From: Heterostelium multicystogenum
Taxonomy: Eukaryota > Evosea > Eumycetozoa > Acytosteliales > Acytosteliaceae
DNA: 64,000 bases
Reading direction: 5' to 3'
NCBI GenBank assembly: GCA_003667245.1
Contig: RCNN01000194.1
Coordinates: forward strand, 1 to 64,000
This document shows, one piece after another, positions 1-10,132 of the stretch. The first letter of the stretch is position 1. Each line of letters opens with the position of its first letter. A model generated the notes under the pieces. It did no database searches. It had not been told where the DNA came from and saw only the letters and a list, made by a program, of their open reading frames with translations. Made by a program: the position numbers and the translations under genes.

Positions 1-2043
1 CTGTTAATGAAGATGAGACACACCATCAATCAAAACAGAGAACGATAAAATTCCATCTCCAACTCGATATATCTACAATTGAGACACCTCCTATTTTCGA
101 TAAAAATAGTGCCATTGAACAAAATACACTGGTACTCAACCAACACCAACCGTTCCAACCAATACAGAGGAAAACAATAGTTTGCCAACAGCAACAACAT
201 CTATAGAAGTAACACAGCAGAGTCATCAACATTAGAAAATTCAAACACAACAGCTACCGAGACGACCGAACAACAACAACAATCAACAGAAGTACAAAGT
301 CTTTCAACATCTACACCAACATCAGCACCAGAAGAAACTCGACCATTTTCATTGATATCAACCCAATCAGCAATCAACATTTTGACTCACATTGTGACAA
401 TAATGTTGATGCACCACAAAGTAACAGTAGCAATGATGAGTTAAATGTTAGCTCTCCTCCATCATTGACTACCTCTGGTGTGTTGGGATGTCAAGTCTTA
501 GTGAATATGACAAACAATAACAACAATGAAGATAAATCAATGGTTGATATTGACACTGTTGAAGAAAATTCTGAAAATGGTGCTGAAGATTCTGCCCAAA
601 CAGGTAAAAGAGGAAGACGTAAGCGTCCAAAACCCAATGACCAGGACTCCACAAAGAAAAAAGAGATCTACAATTACAGATTCAATTGGAATTGCTCGTG
701 GTCGAAGAAGTCGTCTTTCAGAGGAAACAGCCTCAATTGCCAGATGGTGGATTTTCAGTGGTAATCCCAAGGTAAAGACAGAGCTTAACACAATGAAGGT
801 TGGTGACAGTCTGGAATGGGTTGTTAGACAACATGCTGACAACATTAGAAAGGACGATTATGTATATATTTGGGTGTGTGGAAAGTATGCTGGAATTGCA
901 GCCACAGCCATCACACTACAAGATCCACAAAAAATCGAAACAACCTTTAACACGCCAAACACAAATACCACCGACACTAATAGCAACACAAAAGACACAC
1001 CAGGCACTCCATTGTATCATTCCTCCAAACCAAATCAACATCATGTCATTCAGCTAAGGATTACGAATGTGTACAATAATATTATCCCAAAGCGTACAAT
1101 GTTTGAACACCCACTTCTCACCAATATGACTATTATCCGTGCACCACTTGCAACCAACTTTTGGTTGACCGACGAAGAATCAAAGGCCCTCTCCGAGCTG
1201 ATTGAAAGTGTAAACAATGGAACCGTTGCTCTTCCACCCAATGAAACAGCTTCAGTCCAAAGAAAACTCAAAAAAATCCAGAAAATCAATAGAACCATCA
1301 ACTACAGAAAATATTTTAGAAAATAACATTACAAACTCCACAACATCAACAACGACCACGACCACGACCACCACTACTACAGTTACAAACGAAAGTCATC
1401 AATTAATTCCACCGATCCCAACTACACCAAGCTCACTTAACAAACTGAAACACAATCACCAACAACCAATACCAACACTTCCAAACCCTCTTGCACCGTC
1501 TCAAAAGTGTAATATCTGTAATACTGGTTCACTTCCAATGATCTTTTGTGATTCTTGTGGCGAATACTATCACTCCAAATGCCTTGCTGAGCCAATTGAT
1601 AAATCAAACTATGCTTATTGGATATGTTTTAAATGTTGCATGAGTCCAGAGGATGTAAGTTCAAAAACAATAATTATTCCAACAAAAATAGATTACTAAT
1701 ATATTTCGCAATTTAGATTTTAAATTGTAAATTAGTAATTGGATGGTTAGAGTTAAGATCGAAATGCAAAGCAATACTTGTACATAAATGTGAAACTTTT
1801 TGTCAATCTCATAAAAAGAGTAAGATTAATCAGTGAGAATCATTTCGGTTTTGTGGAATCATATCTAACATTTATTTTCCAATAATAGATATTTATAGCG
1901 GAAATAAGAAGAAGGTATTGGGTAAGATGTCACATTTTACTTATCAAATCAATGCTCTTCGAGTACAATTGGCGAAACTGGTCAACCAAAGATATGCAGT
2001 TTGGTATCATTCAATGATTAACAATAGTATTCATGAGGAATAA
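1..2043 (+). CDS. EVE-domain + PHD-finger protein (5' truncated)
   Basis: Coding runs in from the left edge; the start lies outside the window. The N-terminal part is low-complexity (Q/T/S/N) with a basic patch KRGRRKRPK near 605-635. An EVE (PUA-like) domain follows at about 743-1215, recognised by WWIFSGNPK, VRQHADNI, YIWVCGKYAGIA and a late APLATNFWLTDEE. A poly-T linker leads to a PHD finger at about 1507-1645 with CNIC, CDSC, HSKC and CFKC as the C4HC3 zinc ligands. I place introns at 1655-1716 and 1820-1888; both keep frame and give a Cys-rich tail ending IHEE at a stop at 2041-2043. Frame switches occur near 200, 345, 655-662 (A run) and 1268-1274 (A run). EVE domains bind modified bases and PHD fingers bind histone tails, so a chromatin reader is likely (inference). 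The EVE part resembles bacterial EVE proteins more than THYN1. Confidence 0.7.
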
Positions 2044-2115
2044 AAAACAATTAATTTATCATATATATTTGGAATAAAAGAGATACCATTGGTAGTAGTT
2101 ATATTTATTCTAATT

Positions 2116-3994
2116 TCAGGAAAAAGCCAATTTTCTTTTGTTACCAAGGCTTTTGCCAATTGATAGGTCTTTCATTAATGACCTCTTTACAAAACCACCT
2201 TCCATGTGATTGTTGAGTATCAATACATATTTCTTGCTGATTGGTCTGATGTGGAAAATGGACATTTTCATAAATTGCATATCAAAACCTATGTTGGAAT
2301 CAAGCAGATTGTGATAGATGTATGAAATGCTTCTAGTACCTGAGTCTACTACTACATCGTAAATAGTTTTTATGTGTAGATCACTTTCAACTAAAATATT
2401 AGGTCTATTATGAATTTCTGAGTTTTGCTGATTGGTTTGGAATTTAATAGGTATATCTGGTTTGGATTTCCATATAGATTTTGATATCTTTGGTTTCTGG
2501 GTTGAGTCTCTGTTGATCTTAGTCAAACTGAAAACAATTCTTCTCAGGGTACCAGGCAGTAGATCAGGTGTTAATACTTGATCAAATTGAATTCCAAAGT
2601 GGAGAGTATGCAAACTTGTAGAAGACAAGCTGCCAACTTCCAGTGGTTGGTTAAAATATTCGCCAAGAATTAGGTATTCTAGATTCGATGGAAATGAGAA
2701 CGGTATAATTCTCTGATTGAATTGATGTCCAAACTCTAGTCGTTTCAAAGAGGAAGGAAGGATTCCTAAAGGTATAGGTTGATTATAGCAATCTTGGAAT
2801 TTTAAAACTTCAAGCCCATTTGGTAACACTCCAACCTCAAGTGGTTTGTCAAACCTGACAGAAAGTTGTAATTCACGTAACCTGGGGGGTAGTGTACCAA
2901 CTCCTATTGTCTGATTGAATGATTTGGTCAAACTCAGATAGGTTAATGATTTTGGCAAAAGGTCTGGGTCAACTAGTGGATAGTTCCAACCTTCTAGTGT
3001 TAATTTCTCAAGAGTATCGGGAAGCAGTGGTTTAAGATTCGGAGGATTGAAGTTGATTCCAATGTGTAACGATGTCAGATGAGGTGGAATCATCAGAAAA
3101 GGATAAATATAATATTTTCCTAACTGCAAGGTACGCAGAGATTGCACTGTAGATAAATAAGTAACGTCAAAAGTGAATCTAGTTCCAAAGATCAAGGACT
3201 CGAGACCCAGTGGAAAAACAGGCATTTCAGTTACTGCACTGGAAATTGGATTTTGTGAGTCAATTAGTTTTAGGTATTTCAATGATTCGGGTAGCAATCC
3301 CTCTGATAAAGTTTGTTTGTATGCTCCACATATCGTTAGATTTGTAACTGAAGGGGGAATAGAACCAACTAAAAGATTTTTCTTCAACATAGCACCAATC
3401 TCCAAATATAATATAGAGTTCCTTGGAAAACTATTTCTGTCAATTGGAATATTGCAATTATAGGTAAGATTAGTTACTGAATCAGGTATAATACCAGATG
3501 GTAAATATTGTTCCCATTCAAACATAGATTGAAAATTTAGTTCCTGAACAGAGTTTGGAATCAATCCAGTTTGTATTGGGGCATTTGTCAAAGTTAATTT
3601 GCGAACTGTGTTTGGTATAATTGCATTTGGTAGAGAATAAGCACCCAGACAATTCAAAGATAGTGTCGTTAATGAATGGTACTGCTCTAGTCCTCCTCTA
3701 AGAGCTAAATGGATTTGTTAGTTGTCAACCTACGAGTGCGTTTTAGTTGTACAACATACTTTCTAACAATCTTGTAGAGTCTATTTGTAAAGATGAGATC
3801 GATATGATTTTCAAAAGTTTTGCTGATAGGTTACAGTTTCTCCGATTAAAAAGTTCTTTTAGTGTTAACTTATATTTTTCTCGTGACAGATAGAGTTTCT
3901 TTGATGCCAGAACTAAACATATTCCATCTATTATATCTTCGAAATAATCTATAATCATTTGTATCAAGTATACTGGGAAATCTTCAAGTTTCAT
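2116..3994 (-). CDS. FNIP-repeat F-box-like protein
   Basis: Exon 1 (3994-3760) starts MKLEDFPVYLIQMIIDYF, an F-box-like beginning. A 55-nt GTATGT...TTTAG intron (3759-3705) joins it in frame to exon 2 (3704-2116), giving about 600 residues. Exon 2 holds around ten or more FNIP repeats, the short leucine-rich-like unit abundant in dictyostelids, seen as FNQPIPLGILPSSLKRLEFG and FNQPLEVG with degenerate copies before them. The last about 130 residues lack the repeat and are basic. In the family, F-box/FNIP proteins are thought to be substrate adaptors of SCF ubiquitin ligases; the substrate here is unknown. It lies next to a second F-box gene on the same strand (4175-4862). Confidence 0.8.
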
Positions 3995-4174
3995 CTTTAA
4001 TCTATAATCCTTTATATTAAAGTCGATAACTGATCAAAAATAGATTTTGTAAACTAATTTAGAAAATGGGTCAGGTCACCACTTTATTAAAAAATTTTGA
4101 ATCAATCTTATAAATCTGTGAATAAAACATTTTGATTTTATTTATGATTTCTCATGGTGATATTCTTAGTATTA

Positions 4175-4862
4175 TTAATTTGAATATTCAAGAAAGAAGG
4201 TGTTGGAAATTGTAATTGTATCGTTGTTGTTTAGACCAACGTCATAGGGAGATCTAGATCTGTCAACAATAGAACCTTTTCTACATGAAAGATATCTGGA
4301 AAAACGGTGACACACTTCATCACATTGCAATGAATGAGTATGACCACATGCTCCAAAATGTCTACTCAATCCTTCGATGATCTCATAGAATGGCAATCTT
4401 CTCCATACTCTTAACTTTATCTTTTTGGTATTTACCTATTAATATAATAAAAGTTAACTATAATGAATCAATCATATATATAATAAATATACTTACATAA
4501 TGAAAACCGTACAAGGTTTTTTCAAAATACAATGTGATAAATCTACAGCTTTCCATATATTGCTCTTTCCAAGTTTTACTTCCATATGTTTTTTGTACAA
4601 TATTTTTATTATTACAATGGTACTTCCATATATCTTCACTATTTCCTATTCTATAGAATTGACTAGATACAAAACCAAGGATACCTATATTGTTGATATT
4701 ATTATTATTATTATTATTATTTATAAAATGAATGTCAGTATAATCCCATTTTAATTAGAGTTCTATCTTAATCCTCAGTCCATTTTTCTTACTCCATTCA
4801 TCTGGTTCCAATAGATAGAATAGTCTTGTAATCAATTCTTCAGGTAAGTCTACCAATGACAT
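4175..4862 (-). CDS. small F-box protein, three exons
   Basis: Built from short pieces that splice cleanly: exon 1 4862-4793, exon 2 4684-4497, exon 3 4435-4175, with introns of 108 and 61 nt (GTAAGA/GTAAGT donors, TAG acceptors) and matching phases, giving 172 residues. The product opens MSLVDLPEELITRLFYLLEP and continues across the splice as WSILGFVSSQFYRIGNSED, then IWKYHC and TWKEQYME. This is the classic F-box order (LP.E....I...L, then VS..FY, then W). The C-terminal exon is rich in Cys and His (FGACGHTHSLQC, CHRFSRYLSC) without a recognised fold. Expected to bind Skp1 in an SCF ligase. None of the single uninterrupted frames here reveals the whole gene. Confidence 0.72.
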
Positions 4863-6065
4863 GTTCAAATAATAATAATAATAATACAAGGATAATTAAT
4901 CTACAGAATACTAAAATATGTACAGATAGGAAAGTAATAATACAATAAACAATATTAATAGAGTAATATTGGAAGAATAAATATTAAAGTTTTGTTTAAG
5001 TCTAGTTGGGTTTTTACAAATGTGCAAAGAAAGTATTCGATCAAAGTGTTTTATATATAGGAAAGAAAAAGACCCTTTTTTGAAAATCTAAACATTAAAT
5101 AGAAAATTATCCAGATAGATTTGTGTAAACCAAAAAAATGATGGGTACCCATTTTATTGGGAAGATTATATTATATTATATTATTTAAGAAAAGATTTCA
5201 CAGAGGAACACTGTTCCTGGGGGTATTGTATTCAATCGAAAAAATATGAAAAATAACCATCAACCAACCATTTTTGAAAATAGAGTCAAATATTATTTTT
5301 CACCAATACACACATACACCATGCTGAAATAATGAAAAATATTGTTGAAGTTTAAAAACAACAACAACAGAAACCTCAAAAGTAGAACTACTACTACAAC
5401 AACTACAACTACAACTTCTTAAATGTGTTAAGTTAACCAAACTTTAAATAAAAGAGGTTATTGATAACAATTTCATTAACTCCAATTGGTAATGATTTTT
5501 CTATTAAATAATAATAAAATTGTTTGCATTAATTATATGGTATATATATATTTATTTTTCAAAGTAATAAGTAATCTAAATAGGATCAATATCATGAATA
5601 TAAGTCCATCATCACCATATTAATTTTTTGATTTTGTAAATTATAAATTTTTTTGATTAATTTTTAATTTTTTTAATAATTGATTGATTGATCATTATTA
5701 ATAATACACACAAACCTAAATCATCATCATCAACAATCACCACTTATATTTTAACATTTATGTAAATAGAATAGGATTCGTCGACGAATTAATATCAACC
5801 AAATCAATCAATCAATTAGTGATTTAATCAAAAAAATTGTTTGAATTTAAACTTGAATTATTATCATTATATATATATATAAATAAATTAGTCTTTTATA
5901 AACATCCAACTATTATAATAGTAGAGGAGATACATACGACTGTATTGTAATAGACTTGTGTGGCATATCATCATATATCAGTGAATAGTAGTATTAACAA
6001 TAAACTAACGACTACCGACCGACCGACCGACTACACGCAACGCAACGCCACATCAATCAAATAAA
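4863..6065. other. AT-rich intergenic region upstream of CNOT9
   Basis: No gene seen. It holds ATT/AAT triplet runs (4876-4890), an ACA/ACT-rich stretch (5355-5420), TATA dinucleotide runs (5538-5550, 5865-5882) and a perfect 14-bp palindrome at 5776-5789 centred on GTCGAC. It is the likely shared upstream region of the minus-strand F-box gene and plus-strand CNOT9. A GACC/GACCG microrepeat lies at 6010-6035, just before the CNOT9 start. Confidence 0.5.
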
Positions 6066-7371
6066 ATGTCATCGACTCCACCTCACAGTGAACACAATGA
6101 CTACAGTAAGTCGAATAATCAATGTAGATTAGATTTCTAAATCAAGAGGAATATAGATAGATATATTAATATCAAATCAATTACTACTAAAATAATTATA
6201 AAAGGTGGTATCCCTCAACAACCTCCACAACCATTGGACAAAGAAGCTATGCATCACATTCATATGTTGGTTAAAGATCTGACCATACCCGAAAAACGTG
6301 AGAATGCTTTGGTCGACTTAAGTAAGAAACGTGAGAGTGTACCTGATTTAGCACCGATCCTTTTGAATTCGTTTGGAACGATTGCAGCACTCTTACAGGA
6401 GATCGTTTCAATCTACCCTCTGTTGTCGCCACCTAAACTAAAGGCATTGCCATCAAACAGAGTCTGTAATGCTTTGGCATTGCTACAATGTGTTGCTTCA
6501 CATCCCGATACACGTACATTCTTCCTTCATTGTATGTATTCAAAAGAATCAGATACACTGATAATCAAATGACTAACACCCAACCCTCTTTGTCCTCTTA
6601 TCTTACACTTGCAACAATTAATAGCACACATCCCATTATTCTTATATCCATTCTTGAATACATCAAGTAAAAATAGACCATTCGAATATTTAAGATTAAC
6701 AAGTTTAGGTGTAATTGGTGCATTAGTAAAGGTAGCTATTATAAACAACAACGCAATATTGATATACGTTACAGCAAGCTAACTCAAAACTAACATTCTA
6801 CTATTGTTCATATTCATATTAACAGATTGATGATAGTACAGTGATTGACTTTTTATTATCAACAGAGATTATGACATTGTGTGTAAGAATTATGGAAACA
6901 GGATCAGAGTTATCAAAGACAGTTGCAACATTTATTGTACAAAAGATATTGTTGGACGATATGGGATTGAACTATATCTGTGCAACTAATGAGCGAATCA
7001 TTGCATTTTTGATGGTATTGAAGAACATGGTGGTCTCTCTGATCGAGCAACCATCACCAAGACTTTTGAAACATGTAATCCGTTGTTACCTGAGGCTAGC
7101 AGAAAACCCAAAGTCTCGCGAACTCCTCAGACAATATATCCCAGTGTCTCTACAAGACGGAACCTTCAACTCACACCTCAAAGACGACAAAGATTTCACA
7201 ATTAAACGATGGCTTACTCAACTTTTATACATTTTGAACCCACAACAAGAACAATTCAACCCCAACATGAATCCATCCATCAACACTCCTCCACTCTCCA
7301 CTCCACTAAGCAATATTTCCGCAGCAATCAATCAATCATTAACCAGAAACATGAATGCAAATAAACACTGA
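6066..7371 (+). CDS. cnot9: CNOT9 / Rcd1 (CCR4-NOT complex subunit)
   Basis: Four exons: 6066-6105, 6205-6531, 6625-6731, 6826-7371, all with GT...AG introns and matching phases. The protein is the Rcd1/CAF40/CNOT9 armadillo-repeat subunit of the CCR4-NOT deadenylase, acting in mRNA decay and translational repression. Diagnostic stretches are [80 protein letters not shown] and [10 protein letters not shown]. These span the whole family core, so the gene looks complete. It has a short Pro-rich N-terminus and an Asn/Ser/Thr-rich tail after the core, both common in dictyostelid orthologues. The ATG at 6066 is chosen because exon 1 splices in frame to exon 2. Confidence 0.95.
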
Positions 7372-7492
7372 TATCAATTATAAACAAGAACAAAGATAAA
7401 ATAAAATAAAATTACAATAAATTAGAATACAACTAAATCAGTAGTAAATATTATTATTATTATTATTTGTAGCTAGCTAGTATTGCATTTTA

Positions 7493-9213
7493 TTAGAGTA
7501 CTCTTACACCTCTGTACCATAACCAACCCATTGACCAACGACTCACACCCTCCACTGCGATTCCAGTGATTACACCCATTGAAAATGAAGACAATGGATT
7601 TTGGAATCCAGACAAAGGTATCATCGATCCAAATATAAAATAGTGATGCATATGTAGATAATAGGTCTTTCTTACTGCCCAGCTGACTCCGATCAATATT
7701 ACAAAGAATATTGAATAAGCAATTAGGAAATATTCCCAAAGTTTATCAATTATCTAAAAAATAGTTTATATTTATAATTAGTACGAAGAAAATTCTACGT
7801 TATTTGTAAATACTTACAATTAAATAAATGTGCCATACTACTAATGTAACTATAAATAAAACGATTGGGATAATGGTCATAATTTCTTTTGGTTTATAGG
7901 TGTACCATAGTGATGGTGTTCCAAACTTATCACCAACACTTCGAAGGAATAGGTTATAATCTAAATATGTATAATGTAATCCAAGAAGGTATGGAATTAC
8001 AAATGAAAAATAATTAAATACAAATGACTTTTGACAGAGAGAGTTGGTTAGATTTGGGTTTGTCTTGGGGATAGGTCCAATCCAATTGGATTTATCTTAC
8101 AATATGGATACTGTGAGGATTTATATCATTAGGACCCATCAATGTACGCGATGGACTAATCATAAACATGGCAGATGCCAAAACCAATAGTTGTACAAAA
8201 TCCTATAAACAATCGAACTGTTATTATCAACCATTCTTAACATTTCACTTGGTATTTTTCGATAACTTACTCTATGTCTTTTATATCTACAGTGAAATGG
8301 ATAGTTTCTTTTCTCTGTTACCATTGCTACATATGCAAAACCCAATATGATCGAGGTCATCCAGATAAAGTATTTGCTCCATTGGAAGTGATAGTCCCAA
8401 TATTCGTAGGCTTGTTCATCACCAAGGTAAATGGACGGAATCAGGTACGACAGATAACAAACGGGAATCATGAAAAGCAAGAAGAGTCCGTCCATCAATA
8501 AAACATGAATGATTCTCTTTTTCAGTGCTGAGTCCTCTCCACCAACGATTGATATAATGTTATCCTCGATATCACTCAACGATGACAAAGTATCATGGGC
8601 ACCCTCCTCAAACTCGTCGTCTGCTTCAATCTCTTCATCTCTGGCCAATATAGCAAGCTCTTCCGGTTGAATAGCACGTTGATGTTTCAGATCTTCAATG
8701 ATGATAACTCCACCATCTCCATCTACTGCAGCACTCCCAAGTAGATCTTTATTTGATTCATTATTATTTTCATAGTTGTTTTTATTAGTAATCAATGTAC
8801 TATTATTATTTGATTCATTCATATTATTATTATTATTATTGTTGCTATTATTATTATTATCATCATTAATTGATCTTGTTATATTTTCAACTATTATATC
8901 TATATTATTGTCTTGTTCTTTGTCAAAGAAATCATCGTCATCGTCATCGCTATCAATGTTTATGTGTCTTTTATCTTTAATATAGGAGGATAGTTTAGGA
9001 GCTGTTGAGTTCGAGTTCTCTCTCTTTAGATGCTCGTCGAACGAATCAGTCATGTCATCTGACTCCTCGTCATAGTCGATTGATAAGATGTTGTTATGGG
9101 TATTTTTTTTTGTTGCCGTTGAAGGTTGATGTTCGAAAAGACGAAGATGACGATGATCTATTACTTTTTCTTTTACTATTGTATAGTCTAGTACTACTAT
9201 TGTTCTTTATCAT
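7493..9213 (-). CDS. conserved multi-pass membrane protein with HMHHYF motif
   Basis: The likely start is the ATG at 9213-9211, followed by a Ser-rich stretch that loses frame in a run of nine T at 9103-9111. The N-terminal half is acidic and low-complexity (D and N runs). From about 8490 downward there are roughly eight hydrophobic helices. Exons are about 9213-8271, 8202-7818 and 7753-7493, with introns 8270-8203 and 7817-7754. A second frame break sits near 8095, at the GTAAGATAAA stretch between HSIHI and DKSNWIGP. The C-terminal part has YYLHMHHYFIFGSMIPL followed by VEGVSRWSMGWLWYRG. From memory, a similar His-rich segment occurs in uncharacterised fungal and protist membrane proteins. 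Function unknown. Confidence 0.65.
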
Positions 9214-9632
9214 GGTTCCATATCAATTTCTCTACCTATCTATCTCGAATCTACTTTATATTTTATTAAATATATACAACTTTTGAAGTTTTGCAAATCT
9301 AGTAATTATTTTTGGAGAGGTGACGATAGATGAAAAGTTCGTTGTTTGCCCCGAATATTTAAGAGACACTAAGTGATTATTTGTCACCTTTGAATTTAAT
9401 TTACTGTGCAGAATACACTAAAAAGATAAATGTCATTAAGGTGTTACTAATATACATGTATGTCCAAAGTTATATCAATTATAAATATGCTATAGTTCTT
9501 TTTAAAACAATTTAGTGAATAGGTATGAAAAATTTATCCTCTTCATTCATCTGTCTCTATTAAATAATTATCATTAAATTCCAACTTGCTGATTAATTTA
9601 AAAAATCGATTTTTCTCTAAATTCATCATATA
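9214..9632. other. intergenic, AT-rich
   Basis: No ORF with coding character. It is the upstream region of the minus-strand membrane protein gene and the 5' flank of the tRNA gene. Confidence 0.5.
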
Positions 9633-9713
9633 GACACCTTAGCCAAGTGGTTACGGCGATTGACTAGAAATCAATTCCCTTCGGGGGCGCAGGTTCGAAT
9701 CCTGCAGGTGTCG
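9633..9713 (+). tRNA. tRNA-Ser (AGA anticodon)
   Basis: A complete class II tRNA without intron. The acceptor stem GACACCT (9633-9639) pairs with AGGTGTC (9706-9712), with G9713 as discriminator. The A box reads TTAGCCAAGTGG. The anticodon arm at 9659-9675 has a 5-bp stem and the loop CTAGAAA, so the anticodon is AGA (9666-9668). The long variable arm TTCCCTTCGGGGG is typical of serine tRNA. The T arm/B box is GGTTCGAATCC (9691-9701). CCA is not encoded, as usual in eukaryotes. Confidence 0.96.
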
Positions 9714-9729
9714 AAACAATTAAAACCTT

Positions 9730-9860
9730 TAATTTACCGGATGCGGTATATTTCGGACAATCACGACTGTCCCTTTGTGTAGTGAATATATATATATAGA
9801 ACACTGTGAGGTTCTGACCCTCACCATTTATTATTTAATTAATAAATTATGATCACCTGG
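9730..9860. other. structured segment downstream of tRNA-Ser, possible ncRNA
   Basis: Unusually GC-rich for intergenic DNA here. Two perfect short hairpins are visible: GGACA/TGTCC (9755-9759 with 9768-9772, 8-nt loop) and GTGAGG/CCTCAC (9806-9811 with 9819-9824, 7-nt loop). A run of about 13 A follows near 9868-9880; read on the minus strand this would be a T run preceding the structured part, so it is not a simple terminator. No known RNA family recognised. Confidence 0.2.
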
Positions 9861-10132
9861 ATGATTAAAAAAAAAAAAAATCGAGCAAAATGGATTTCAA
9901 AGAAATAGGAGTGATTTCAAGGTATGTAATTAAACAATGAATCAATAAAGACCACAGTATTAACATTAGTGATTTCAAGTCTTCTGTTTTGTCTCTTTGT
10001 TCTTTCGTTACATTTCAAGAAACATGAGGATTGATGTTTGTTCAAAACACAAAAAAAATGACTAATTTTTTGTATTCATAAAAATGTTAATCAGAAATTA
10101 TTTTTGTCTGTTTTACCATATTTATTAAATAT

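Noticed and set aside
4700..4725. Microsatellite (ATT/AAT) runs as CRISPR-like or mobile elements
   Set aside because: Simple triplet repeats are scattered all over the window; there is no spacer structure, no terminal repeats and no transposase or reverse transcriptase, so no CRISPR array or mobile element is called.
4500..4754. 84-codon plus-strand ORF beginning MKTVQGFF
   Set aside because: It is the antisense of exon 2 of the small F-box gene plus an ATT repeat; the minus strand gives a clear F-box protein with proper splice sites.
8776..9286. Leu/Ser-rich plus-strand ORFs
   Set aside because: They are reverse readings of Asn/Asp/Ser codon runs in the minus-strand membrane protein gene.
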